Of a DNA stretch of 64,000 nucleotides, positions 30,643 to 44,000 are shown piece after piece (position 1 is the stretch's first letter; each line of letters starts with the position of its first letter). The position numbers and the translations under genes were made by a program. The stretch spans positions 157,202 to 221,201 of the forward strand of contig WQWM01000001.1 of the NCBI GenBank assembly GCA_009785335.1, read 5' to 3'. The notes below the pieces were generated by a model. The model was not told where the DNA came from and did not search any database. It was given only the letters and a program-made list of their open reading frames with translations. The DNA is from Oscillospiraceae bacterium (GTDB lineage Bacteria > Bacillota > Clostridia > Oscillospirales > Acutalibacteraceae).

Positions 30643-31989
30643 ATGAAATCATTTTCTGTGCATCAACAAATTGTACCCGTCTTGTTGCTGCAACACGCAA
30701 ATTTGCCGCAGCAAGAGTGCCTGCTGCCCTTGCGAGCACAACCCGAGCGCTTGGCCAACCCTGACCAATTTTCTATGCAACTGTGCAGTGCGTTGCGCCG
30801 TAGCAACATCGTGGTCATCATCGGTGGTTTCTTTGGCGAAACCATGGCTTCCATCTCCGCCGTGCGCGGCGTGATGGCCTATACCGCCGCTGTTACTGAA
30901 ACTCGCGTAAAATGGCGATGGCTGCATGAAGGTGAAACTCGGCTTGGCGCGCAAGTGTGCGCACGCAAAATGATTGTCTACACCGTGCCCAACGAACCAG
31001 CCCTCGCATTGCCCATGCTGCGTTACATCGCCTGGGCACACGGCACACCAACCATTACACAACAGCCGTTCAGCGATGACAAAGCCAAAAAAGCCGCCGC
31101 TGAAACAGCACCCCCGGCAAAGGTTGCAACGCCCAAACCACCGCGTGAACCAAAACCACGCCGAAAAATCAGCGCGATGGCCGCGATGATACTCATCGTG
31201 GCGGTGCTGGTGGCCATCGCAAGCGGTGGATGGCTCCTTAGCTTTGCCTCAGAGGCCGCGCGCAACCAAAATATCAACGACAACTTGTCCTCGCAGTTTC
31301 ACAACGATCGTGAGCAGGAACAGCAGCAGCCCCCAACACCCGAGCCGCAACGACTAAGCCGCTTCGCAAGCCTATATGAAGAAAACAGCGACATTATAGG
31401 TTGGATAAACATCCCCGCGGCAGACGTTGATCTGCCAGTGCTGCAAGGCGACGACAACGAGTTCTATCTCTACCATGACTTTAACGGCAGGTTTACGCGC
31501 TATGGTTCAATCTTTCTGTGCGCGGGCAAAGACATTCACCCCAACCGCATGACGCAAAACCTCAGCGTATACGGCCACAACACACGCAACGGCAGCATGT
31601 TCGGTCGGCTGAGCAGGTTTCGCAACATCGACACACTGCGCAACAACCCTACGTTCACATTCACTACGCTGTATGAAGAAATCGAATGGGTGATCTTCGC
31701 ACTGTTTATCACGAATGCCGACCCCGCACAAGACAACGGCAACTTCTTTGAGTATCGCGAAACAGTGACGCAAGAACTGCTGGATGAAATCCACGCGCGC
31801 AGCATGATTACCACCGGCGTGGCGGTGGCCCCCAACGACCAACTGCTGAGCCTAACCACCTGCACGTATGAATTCAATGATGCGCGACTGGTAGTGTTTG
31901 CACGCAGAGTTAGCCCTGGCGAAACCTTCAACCTCAGCGGTGCGCAGCACAACCACGGCTTCCGCCGCCCGGCCGCTTGGCGGCGCTAA
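30643..31989 (+). CDS. Class B-like sortase with cytoplasmic CinA/MoCF-like N-terminal domain
   Basis: From the ATG at 30643 the product is 448 residues. Residues 1-135 form a soluble domain with ALRRSNIVVIIGGFF and MIVYTVPNEPA, matching by eye the ALGRSDIVILTGGLG and IVVLLPGPPRE segments of CinA, but shorter and without its catalytic loop. A Pro/Lys linker, a helix at 176-200 and the sortase domain follow: His312 in SVYGHNTRNG, Cys407 in LLSLTTC, Arg421/422 in VFARRVSP. GGTGGGAAAGG precedes the ATG and the promoter excludes the track start. It stands directly before the giant surface protein, its likely substrate. Confidence 0.88.
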   Translation: MKSFSVHQQIVPVLLLQHANLPQQECLLPLRAQPERLANPDQFSMQLCSALRRSNIVVIIGGFFGETMASISAVRGVMAYTAAVTETRVKWRWLHEGETRLGAQVCARKMIVYTVPNEPALALPMLRYIAWAHGTPTITQQPFSDDKAKKAAAETAPPAKVATPKPPREPKPRRKISAMAAMILIVAVLVAIASGGWLLSFASEAARNQNINDNLSSQFHNDREQEQQQPPTPEPQRLSRFASLYEENSDIIGWINIPAADVDLPVLQGDDNEFYLYHDFNGRFTRYGSIFLCAGKDIHPNRMTQNLSVYGHNTRNGSMFGRLSRFRNIDTLRNNPTFTFTTLYEEIEWVIFALFITNADPAQDNGNFFEYRETVTQELLDEIHARSMITTGVAVAPNDQLLSLTTCTYEFNDARLVVFARRVSPGETFNLSGAQHNHGFRRPAAWRR

Positions 31990-32017
31990 ATCACAACTAA
32001 TATTTCCTTCGGGAGTT

Positions 32018-32023
32018 TATAAT
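32018..32023 (+). promoter_or_regulatory. Possible -10 box of the giant gene
   Basis: TATAAT 50 bases before the ATG; no good -35 is seen at the right distance, so the gene may need an activator or be read through from the sortase gene, as no terminator lies between. Confidence 0.3.
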
Positions 32024-32073
32024 AAATCGCAAGTATGAAGAAAGTAAAATACTCTAAAAATGGAGGTCAAAAA

Positions 32074-35000
32074 ATGAAAACTTTCTGGCAAGCAAACGTA
32101 GAAAAAAGACGCAAGGTGAAAATGTCCCTTGTGGCTTTGCTTAGCGTTGTTGCGTTGCTGCTCACGCAAGTTAGTGTGTTGTTTACCACGACGTTTGCAA
32201 CAGCAGCAACAAACGGAACATTTACTATGAATGACGATGGGATTATTACCAGCGTCAATAATGGTCAAATCTATTTCTGTCTAGATGCCGGCATTGCTTT
32301 TCCGGAATGGCAGGATGGAAGTGGCAACATACGCCAATTGGTGCCGCAGGATCCCGCTCGTTTTACGGCAACCCGAAGAATGTGGGTTAGCTTGGCGCAG
32401 TATTATGCCTTGCACCACAATGGCGGCTTAACGGGTAGCCTCGCAGTAAACAATGCGCTTGTCGCTTTGTATATGTGGGAAACCATTGGTGGCCCTGGCC
32501 GGGAACCCGGCAGACGTCCCAGTGCAGCTGGCAATGGCTGGAATCTACCCTGGATTTACCGCGCCGAGGCATGCCCATGGGGCCATGCGCCTGCTGGTTG
32601 GATTACCGCAGCACAGCAAAACCAAAATCTATCTGAATGGGCTGCAGCCGTAACCGAAACACAGTATGACCAATTAATGAACTTAATTAGCCGTTCTTTG
32701 TTTTTGAACGGCCCAACATTCCACACCACGGAAGATGGACATAGTACTGGCACGCATTTCCCGCCAGATTATCCTGATGGATTTGTGAGCTCACCTTCCA
32801 ACATGATTTTCGGTCGTTATGCCCTCACATTCATTCCCGGCACAACCATTGCCGTGCTGCCGTTGTTTGGCAACACTGCATTGATCGACTCGGGCATAGA
32901 ATTTGAGTTGGTGTTTAATAATGCTCAGGTTAGCTCCCTAACCCGTGTTTATGCTCCTGGAGATCACGTTCGGCTGCGCGCCAACGGCACCGCAGGCAAC
33001 CCAGGTGAAGAAGGTCTTGTGTATGACCGCGAGTTGGGCGACAGAGAGTTTTTGTTTGTGATCGTAGACCCGCAAACAGAGAACTTTGATTTAACCTTTA
33101 GACCAGTGTTTGACGACCATTTTGCGCAATTCAATCGCCCCTTCACCGTTTGGCGCATGCCCGGTGATGCTGGTGAGCGATACCAAGACGTGGGCGGCGG
33201 CTTTGAACTGGGGCGGATTCGCTACCATTTCCAATTCCGCTTGATTCAAACGGAACTGGAACTGATTAAAAACGTAATCTATCCGCCGCGTGGCACAAGC
33301 GTGAATGCTGCAACCACCGAGTTGCCAGTAGGCCTGACGGGCGAAGATTTTTCAGGCTTCATAGACTACAGAATTACCCTGCGTAATAACTCTACACAGT
33401 CACAGTCGCTGGGTCTATACCGTATTTTCGATGCCCTGTCGCAATACGTTGACTTTGTGGGCTTTATCAACCCCGAAACGCGTCTGCCCATCGGAACGCC
33501 CAATGCGCATCCTCAGCCGCATGGCTCATGGATTCGTAACATTGGCAACGGCTTCCAAGGTATGTATGACCCGGTAACCCACCGAGTCATTCTTGAAGTG
33601 GATCCGGACAGAACCGACAACATGCTGCCAAACGAGCGCTTCGACTTTGGTATTCGCGTACGCGTGCGCCCCATGCAGGGCGATCACCCGCGCCGTATCA
33701 TCAACGTAGCGTATGACACGGATGGCCAAAAAACAATTCCTGTAGAACACACCCAAAACCCGAATGTGGTCTACGTGGTAAAAGAAGCCGACCCTGTGCA
33801 TGGCAGTTGGGTGGACCAAGGCGACACCATTCGCTACACCATCACCGTGCACAACCGCGGCAGCAATCCCATTACTGCTGAAGATGAAATGCATCTGCGT
33901 GATGTGATTCCTCCTGGCACCACCTTGATTCCCACCTCTATCGAAGGCCCAGGCGATATGTCCTTCGTGCCTGCCGGTGGTCCTAGCACCGCCACGCGTG
34001 AGATTATTTGGGAAAACTTTGAAATTGCACCTAACAGCTATGTTATCTTCAACTTTGAGGTAACAGTTGACGACCTGCCCAATGGCATGCACATGCGTGA
34101 GCTCATCAACCGCGTATACCTCAACCATGTTTTCCACATGGATACGCGCCACTTTGTGCACAGCGGACAACTGCATTTTAACAAAGCTGCTACCACAACC
34201 AATCCCGAACGCGGCATTGTGAGTGAAGGTGACGAAATCACCTACACCATCACCGTGTATAACCGCGGTCCGGGTGCCATTCAAGACATCAATGTGCGTG
34301 ACTGGGTACCTGCAGGCACAGCGTTTGTTTCGGCTTCCGAAGAATATCGAGTGTCTCAGCCTGCAGCAGTTTATCCTCACCCCGACTCCCACAGCGGTGA
34401 AGTGCATTGGACTATTCCCACCTTGGCCGCAAGCGGGCGCGTGCAGTTTGAATTTGTTGTTCGTGTGCTGCCCATGCCGTCAAGCTTAACGTCGCGCGTT
34501 ATCCGCAACGCTGCTTCGGTCAATGATATTCCCACCAATGACGTGGAAATTGATCAATACAGCGGAAAATTGCAGTTCAACAAAACTGCAATGCCGCCCG
34601 CAATGCAACCCGTGCGCGAAGGCGACCCGATTGTCTACACCATCACCGTGTATAACCGTGGTCCCGAACCTGTGCACAATGTCAGTGTGCGCGACCAAGT
34701 GCCCGCAGGCACAGCGTTTGTTGATGCCCGCATTGTTCTTCCCACCGTGCCCGCTAGTGTTGCTGGCACCATTGAGATAACCTCACCTAGCGTTGGTGCC
34801 GAAAACGGCGAAGAAGTGCTCTGGTATATCCCCACTTTGCCGTCAGGCGCACGCGTGCAAGTTCAACTTGAAGTGGTTGTGCTTGAGCTGCCCACCAATG
34901 TGCAGCAACGCACGATTCGCAACGCTGCAACCGTGAACGATATTCCCACCAACACGGTGGAGCATCCGCAATATCCCGGCCGTTTAACCTTCTACAAAAC

Positions 35001-38000
35001 GGCAATGCCGCCGCATGGTTCAACTGTGCAAGAAGGTGAAACAATCACCTACACCATCACCGTGCATAACGAAGGCGCGGACGTGCTGTACAACATTCCC
35101 GTCACCGATCATATCCCCGCTGGCACAGTGTTGGTGCCCAACAGCATCAGCCACAGCGGCACGCTAACCGATAGCCCCTGCGGGAATTACCCCAATAGCG
35201 TCATCCGCTGGGTTATTCCGGAACTGGATAGAGATTCAACCATCCATCTCACGTTCCAAGTTACCGTAAGCCGCATGCAATTAAACATGCAAAACCGCGT
35301 TATCCGCAACCTTGCACAAGTGGCTTATCGCAACACAAACGAAGTGCAACACTTCCAATACACTGGTCAACTGTCTGCCCACAAGCAGGCTACGCCGCCG
35401 CATGGCGCATTCGTGCGCGAAGGCGACACCATCACCTATTCCATCACTGTGGTTAACGAAGGCCCTGATGTGATGCACAACGTCATCGTGCTTGACCAAG
35501 TGCCCGACCACACCACCTTTGTTGCTGGCAGCCTGCGCGGCACATCGCGCTTGGGCGTTGCAGAAAACACCCCCTTCCTTGCGCTCAGCGCCACCCCAGT
35601 GGCAACGTCAACTGGCACTAACCTAAGTGCAGAATTCCACGCTGCCCCCAATGTTTGCCCCATTAGCGGCTTAACTATCCACAACGATGTGGTCACATTC
35701 CGCATGGACCGCTTGTTACCTGGCGAAGTGGCAACACTGAATTTCTCGGTAACCGTGGATCGCATGCCCTCCAACCTTGAGCAGCGCTATATCCTCAACC
35801 AAGCACAAGTGGGCAACTTTGATGTGGAAACCGGCAACGTTTCGGTCAGCTTCCTCACCAATGTAACACGCCACCTGCAAACCAACCACTTGCTGTTTGG
35901 TCAAAAAAGCTCGCACCGCCTCGACGGTTCACCTCGTCCAGACGGCAGCCGTGTACACGTGGGCGAACCCATCCTCTATCGCATTGAAGTCATTAACCAT
36001 GGCTCAGACACGGCTCGCGATGTAGAAGTGCGTGACATGATACCAGATGGTACGACTTATCGCCCTGGTCACACCACCAACACCGCCGATGTTGTTGAGC
36101 TGATTCAAAACCACACCCATCCCTCCCGCGAGCTAATCTGGGTGATCAGAGCGCTTGAACCCAACGAGCGTATCATCATTGAGTTTGCTGTGACCACCAA
36201 TGATCTGCGCGATGGCGAATTGTTTGGCGTAATTGTCAACTATGCTTTCACCGATGAACTGGTCACCAACACCGTTACGCATGAAGTGCGCCGCGGCCAG
36301 TTGGAGTTTAGCAAACGCGCCGAGCCCCCCAGTGGCTCCAGCGTGATGGAAAACCAACGCATCACCTATTTCATTCGCCTGCGTAACACCGGCGACATGA
36401 ACGTGCGCGGCGTGGTTGTTTACGACAACATTCCCGCAAACACCATACTTGTTCCCGACAGCATTAGCCATGGCGGACAAGCCAGAGCAGGCCTCAACGG
36501 CACCGGTGCGATCTTGACCGGCGCTGCTGAAGCAAACGCCCAAAGTATTAGCTGGTCCTTCCCCAACTGGTCGATGAACTACGATCAAGAGCTTCGCTTC
36601 TCTGTCATCGTTGACTACATCGATCGCACCGCCGTAACCACCAATCCCATCACCGGCGAACATCACATCGTCAACGTGGCGTATGTGAATTATTCAGACA
36701 CATATAATCCCCAAGAACGCAAATATGCTGAAGATCAACCCACCAACGAAGTGCACCACTATGTGCGCAAACCTTTGCTGGGCATCTACAAGCACGCAAA
36801 TCCCACCACCGGTGGAATAGTGCGCCGCAATAGCATCATTACGTACACTATTGAAGTGGTGAACTATGGCACTATGCCCGCGCTGAACACATTAATTATT
36901 GACCCGATCCAAGAGGGCCTGCTCTTTGTGCCCGGTTCCATCACGCACACCGGCACTGGTTTGGCCATGTTTGAAGCCATGCCTACCAACCAAGTGCGCT
37001 GGACAATTCCATACATTCCTGCAGCATCGTTCCGTGGCACAGACCACGACGAACCCATGCCTGCGCGTGTGTTCCTGTCCTTCCAAGTGCAAGTCATTGG
37101 CCCCGTGGCTCGTCCCGGTCAAGCAGCCAATTTTGTGCGCAACCAAGCGTTCATGTGGGGCTATGACCACGACGGCACCGGAAGCAACATAACCGAGCAT
37201 GAAATCGTAGACGCTTACGTTACCTTGGTGAAAGATTCAGTTCCACCACCAGGCAGCGAAGTGAACTCGGATGGCGCCAACGGCCTGCCCAGCACCATTC
37301 GTTACTACATTGACGTAACCAACGAAACCAACTATCAACTGCTTGATGTGTGGGTTTGGGATACCATACCCATTGGCACCACCTATGCAGAAGCCTCGGC
37401 CACCTGCACCTGTTGCGGAAACATCAGAGGCTCAATGGTGAACGCTTCCATTGGCGTGCCGCAACCACGCGTGGAATGGATGATTCCCGTGTTACAGCCC
37501 GGCGACACAATTACGCTGCTATTCGAGGTAACCGTTAACCCCTTGCCTGTCGGCCAATATAGAACGGTCATCACCAATGTGGCAATATCCAATGAAGGTG
37601 GCGGGCGCACAGTTGAACCGTTCGTGCGTTCAAACCTTGTAACACACCATCACCGTCGCCCTGTGCTGCACATTGAAAAAACGGGCACTCCGCCCAGTGG
37701 CAGCTATGTGGTTCCCGGCCAAGAAATCACCTACACAATCACCGTCAGAAACACATCCGGTATGCGCCTGTACAACATTCAAGTGCGCGATACCATGCAC
37801 GACGGCGTAATTTTCCCGCCGGTTTCGGTCACCCCCGGCTTCACGCCCGACGGCAGAACAGTGGTGTGGACGATCCCCGAGCTTGACTATGACGCAATCT
37901 GGGTAGGGGAAATAACAGTAAGAGCTGGTGAACTGCCACCTGGCATGGCGCGTCGCATGATTTATAACGAAGCACTTGCTATCGTTGACGGCCAACGCTT

Positions 38001-41000
38001 GTACTCCAACCAAGTTTTCCACTATATACAAGCAGCCCCGCCGATTGATGCTGAAAAAACGGCAGTTCCGCCGGAATTCCGTCTTGGCGTAGACTCTGGC
38101 GAGGTTGTGGCAGGCCAAGAAATCGTGTACACCATCCGTATCACCAACGATTCGGAAGACGACATCACACGCAATATCTTTGTGCACGACGATATTCCGA
38201 ATTTCACCACATTCACACGCTTCCCCACTCCACATTATACGGCGCCTGACGGCACAGGGGTTACAGCTAACTTTAGTGATACGCTCAACCGTATTTCGTG
38301 GACTATCTCCGGCGGTCTTGAAGCCGGCGCAAGTGTTTACCTATACTTTGTGGTAACCGTGAACCCCGATGCCCCTGCCGGCGCACTTGTCATCAACCGC
38401 GCCATTGTTGACGGCGGCTCAAGCAGTTACCTAACCACCACACACGTGGTTGTGAGCCCAACTATCTATGGCGTGAAAACTGCCTACAGCGCAGTGACAC
38501 CATCACTCATGCCGTGGCCAAACGGCTTGGCCGTTCCGAACAACCCCGGCAACCGCATTTTCTACCGCATTACGGTGCACAACACTGGCACTGTGAATAG
38601 CGGCCCAGTTGCAGTGCGTGACGTGCTGCCAACTTGGGCGATACCCGGCTCCATCTCAGCGCTCGCTGCGCCCTGCTTCTGCGTTGGCACCAACTGCGTA
38701 ACAGGTCTTAGTGGTGCTGGTGGCGGCAGCGACCGCCAAGTGGTGGGCAACGAAGTGCTTTGGACAATCGGCAACATTCCACCCGGTAGCAGTGCTACCG
38801 TATGCTTTAGCGTGGAAATCGAAGAATTCATTCCGCCCAACCTCGCGTTCCCTCACAATATGCGTCCGATCATCAACCACGCTTTTGTGAACAACCTGAG
38901 GACCAACGAAACCCTGCACTATCAATTTGCAGGCGGCTCCATGCAGTGGGAAGGCATCAAACGCGCCTACCGCGGTGGCGACTGGCTGCCGAACGGTGAA
39001 ACGGTATACGCCGGTGAACTCATCACCTACCGCATTACCGTAACCAACCGCAGCAGCCTCACGCGTCACCTGTCGGTCGTCGACGTGGTGCACAGTGCAT
39101 TAACCATCGAGCCTAGCTCCATTGTTCCAGTGCCAGGCATGCCCCACACAGTAACCGGCCAAACGATTGAGTGGAGCACCAACTTCCCCGGCGGAACCGC
39201 ATTCACTCCCGGTGAAAGCCGCGTGCTGGAGTTCAGCGTGCGCGTGTCGGATATGCCGCAAGATCTCAATCGTCGCATCCTTCCAAACTTCGCCACGATG
39301 AACCAAAGCGTTCGCACCAACGAAGTGAGGCATACCCAGTACTCACCCTTTGTGGACCCATTTAAGCGCAGCAATCCCCCCACGGCACCTGGTCCTGGTA
39401 TTGCTCAAGTGGTTGCAGGCCAAATCATTCGCTACTACATCGAGCTAACTAACACACACAATGCGCCGGTATCAGTTAATATCCTAGACAGTATACCCGG
39501 AGGCACCGAATTTACCGGCACTCACGGTCAGAGCGCAAACATCTTGCCAGGCACTTCGTTTGTGCATAACACGACCATCGATCAACTGCAATGGACTGTC
39601 ACGGTTCCGGCAAATTCTTTCTCGTTTGTGTACTTTGAAGTAGAAGTGCTTAATATAGAGCGCGCTTCCAATTACATCATCAACCGTGCATGGGTTAACG
39701 GTTTCCCCACCAACGAAACCAGACATCGCTTAGACAGACCCGCGATCAGCGTGCGTAAGTACGCCAATCCACAACATATGTCTGAAGTGCGCGTTGGCGA
39801 ACCGATCGTCTACACCATCCGTGTGCGCAACATCAGCAATGTGATTGCAAACAACGTGATTGTGACCGACCGCGTGGAAAATCTGACGCTGTTGCCCGGC
39901 TCCCCGAATCAACCGACGGGAGTAACGATGACGTACTGGTTCACCGGCGACCCGGATCCCATGTCCCCTGACCGTTTTTACGACATCGAATGGGTAATTG
40001 AAACCCTGTTGCCTGGCCAAGAGGTCGTGTTGGAATTTGCCGTGGTCACCCGCGCGCAAGAAGTTGCTCGCCGCAGTGTTTACAACACAGCAAGATACGG
40101 CATCGGCAACAACGACAATGAATCCAACACCGTCATTCACTTTGTGAACCAAGGCATCATTGAGCGCTACAAATCCGCTTATCCTGCCCATGGCAGCACC
40201 GTGCAAGTGGGAAGCATCATTCAGTACACCATCGCACTGCGCAACATCGGCACAGTGACCCAACCGGTTGTTCCTGTGTTCGACGTAATTCCCGAAGGCA
40301 CCACCTTTGTGTGGAACTCCATTCGCAACTCGCACCGCGGCGGCAATGGATTCTACAATAGCGTGCTTAACCGCGTGGAGTGGTCTATCAATAACGTACT
40401 GCCGGGCGAAACGGTATACGTAGGCTTTGCCGTGCGCGTAGATTACGGCGTCGACTTCGACTTTGTCACTTCGCCCATCAACGTTCCAACCGGCCCGCGC
40501 TTCCCTGCCGACTGGACAACAGCACAACGCGAAGATTGGCCGCTAAACTTCCAAGGCAGCGACGCTGGAGATTATCCGTACATTGTTAACTACGGTGTCA
40601 TCTTCAACAATGACCTGCTGACCACCAATCGCGTGGTACATCGCGTGATTGACCAAGAAATCACTGCCGAAAAATCCTCCCAACCGCCCAGTGGAACACC
40701 CACAGTGCCAACCATGGTGCATCCGGGTCAAACCATCCACTATACCATTACCGTTACCAACCACGCAGACAGACCTCTGTTCCAAGTGCCCGTAACGGAT
40801 AATGTTCCGGCCGGCGTATCCTTCATTCCGGGTTCGGCAAGCCATTTCGGCAATTTCAACCCCAACAACCGCCAGATTAACTGGCTGCTCCCACGCATTG
40901 AAATTGGGGAAACCATTGAACTGCGCTTTGCAGCCACAGTGGATCCATTGCCGCTTGGCCAAGCAAGCCGTCGCATTGACAACGTAGCCATGTATGGCAC

Positions 41001-44000
41001 TGGCAGCAATGTGCCTGGTGTGCAACCGCAAATCCCCGACCGCGAAACCAACCACACCCATCACATTACACGGCCGTTCACCTTCTCGGCAATCAAGTCT
41101 GCCGTGCCGCCCAGCGGCACCACAGTGCCCGTTGGCTATCCCATCACCTACACGATCCGCATTCACAACTTCGGCAACGAAACGATGTATGATGTCGTGG
41201 TTGTGGACGAACTTTCGGCCAACTTGGATTGGAGCACAGTTGAGGTTTATACCCTCGACGGTATTGGCGGCACGTTCAATATCGACACCGGTATCATCAC
41301 TTGGCCCAACACCAACCTTGAGCCGCCGCAAGTGCTGAACATTGAACCGGGCGACGTAGTCCTGTTGCGGTTCTCTGCAGAAACGCTTAACGCAAACCAA
41401 ATTCTCAACCAAGCGATTGTAGAGTTCTACAACGCAGACGAAGAATCTGAAGACCGCATCCGTTTGCGCCGCTACACCAACATTACAGTGCACAACGGTC
41501 CAGACGACGGCGGCCCCGACGAGTGGGATCTCCCGCGTCACCCGCATGTGGCTATCGTCAAATCGGCCAACCCAGCGCACCGCGACTGGATTGTTGAAGG
41601 CGATGAGATCACTTTCCATCTGACAGTACACAATACCGGCGAAACAACCGCTGTGAACGTGATTGTGACTGACGTGCTGTGTGTGCACATTAATCTGGTT
41701 CCCAATGTGCCTGTGGACCCTGCTTATGGTGCCTTCATCATCAGCCACGGCGGCGAGTTCAACCCCGCAACACGTGTCATCACCTGGGAACTCGGCGACA
41801 TCAACACAAACCATCAGAGAGACCTGTACTTCCGTGGCTATCTGCCAGCGGGCGCACAACTGCCCAACGGCTACACTGAAAACATTGCGCACGTGCGCTA
41901 CAGTGGCCCTGTTGAAACCGATAGCGGACACCTCAGCGGCAGCCGTTTCTCCAACATCGTGCGTCACTATCAACGCACAGCAGGTCCAAACCTGTCCATC
42001 CGCAAAGATTCGCCCACGCCCACGCGTGTGCAGTTTGGCAGCACGATTACCTACAACGTTGCCGTGCGCAACACTGGCCCCAGCACGGTGCACAATGTAG
42101 TAATCACAGATGTCGTGCCTGAACACACTGAGCTTATCGCGGACAGCGTCAGCCATCCCGCCTTCGTTAACCTTAGCGCAATCGGCGGCGGCCCAACAAC
42201 CATCACTTGGACCTTCCCGAGCATGGCTCCCGGCGAAGAAATCATTGTGAGCTTCAGCGTACGCGCTATGCAAGACGATGTGGAAATGCCTGAAGGCACC
42301 ACCAACGTGGCCAATGTGAGATGGAATGGCGGCCCCACTGGCGGACGCGATTCCAACACCGTGTGGCATGAGTTCATCTGGGGCAACGACCATGACGGCA
42401 CTGGCGGCCTTGAGCTGCTGAAAAGTGCCAGACCTGCGCATAACTCCATTGTACAGGCAGACGACGAAATCACCTACACTATCCGTGTAACCAACACACG
42501 CAACGCCCCAATTGCTAACGTTGTGGTACATGATACGGTTCCTGCCGGAACCACATTGTTGAGTGTTGCTACTCCGCCCGCAGGCGTAACCTACGAAGCG
42601 CCTCCAGTAGATACTACTTTGCCGCCTGCTAGTAGAGTAATCACTTGGACAATCGAAGTGCTGCAGCCCGGCGAGTACGTTGACTTGAGCTTCACTGTAG
42701 TCGTGAATGAACTGCCCGAAAACGTAGCCATGCGCAATATCCTTAACGTGGCCACGGCAAGCAGCGGCAATTTCCGCGCGCGCTCCAACGAAGTGCGTCA
42801 CCCGCAATGGAGAGCAGGCAACCCATCGCTTTCGATCTTCAAAGACGCAAACCCCGTGCGCGGCAGCTTTGTGGAAAGCGGACAAATCATTACCTATCAA
42901 CTGACGATTTTCAACGGCTCGAACGTTGAAGCCACCAACGTGCTGGTGCGCGACCATGTGCCCGCAGGCACAACGTTTGTGGAGGGCAGCACCACACCAG
43001 TTGACCTAGTGCCCGACGACAACGGCGTGCTGGAATGGACCATTCCCAGCATTGCCCCGCGCACAAGCCATGTCATCACCTTCCAAGTTACGGTTGACGA
43101 CGCTGGCTACAGCCGCTGGATTGACAACATGGCCACCGTGTGGCAAGGCAGCAACTCTTGGAACAGCGAAACCGTGCGCCACTTTGTGAAAGTGCCCGGC
43201 GACGGCCCCGTTGGCCAAGTGAGCATCGTCAAAACCTCCAACCCGATTGACGGCACACCAACCGCACCCGGTGAGTTGATTACCTACTTCATCACCGTGC
43301 GCAACAACACCAACCAACCGCAAACCATGGACGTTAGCGACCCCATTCCCGCAGGCACTGTCTTCTGGTCAGTCTATGACGGCGGCGCACTGGTTGGCAA
43401 CCAAGTGGTGTGGGCAAACCTCACGCTTGCAGCTGGCGAGCAACGCACACTGCGCTTCACCGTGCAAGTGACGAATGCCGCAGCCAACTTTGTGCAAAAC
43501 AATGCACGCGTTGTTATCCACGACGGCGACACGATTTACAGTAACCGAGTCATTCATCCCGTGCGTCACCTTGACTTTGATGTGCTTAAATTGTCCAGCC
43601 CGCCGCACGGCAGCAGAGTACCCAATGGCGGCTACATCGACTACACCATCCGTGTATCCAACACCAGCGGACGCGATCTGACTGGCGTGGTTATCACCGA
43701 CTGGGTGCCCGCGAACACCGAGCTGATTGTTGATGATCCCGAGCGTACCCCGCGTGTTTCGGTGGTAGGCAACGTAGCCTATACCTTAGGCGTATACACT
43801 GGCACAGAACCCGGCAGCCGCATCACTTGGACCGTTGAATCCTTCGCAGTTGGCCAAGTGCTTGAAGCAACCTTCCGCGTTCGCGTGGTTCTGCCTGAAG
43901 GCGTAGACGCAGCATTCGTGCGCAACCGTGCACATGTTCAAGTTGGCAACGTCAACCGTCCGTCCAACGAAATTGAGTTGATTGTTGGCGAAGGCGATCC

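Noticed and set aside
32270-32500. Thioester (TQXA) adhesin domain at the N-terminus of the giant protein
   Set aside because: A Cys is in the right style of context (YFCL) but the needed Gln before Ala..W is Asn, and the rest of the pattern is too weak.
40543-42957. 804-codon minus-strand ORF and many other long antisense ORFs inside the giant gene
   Set aside because: They are shadows of the plus-strand frame: His/Val/Ala-rich composition, no ribosome sites, and the plus frame carries clear DUF11 repeats. The minus-strand frames over 46-47 kb are poly-Leu/Gln/Cys readings of the Asn repeats.
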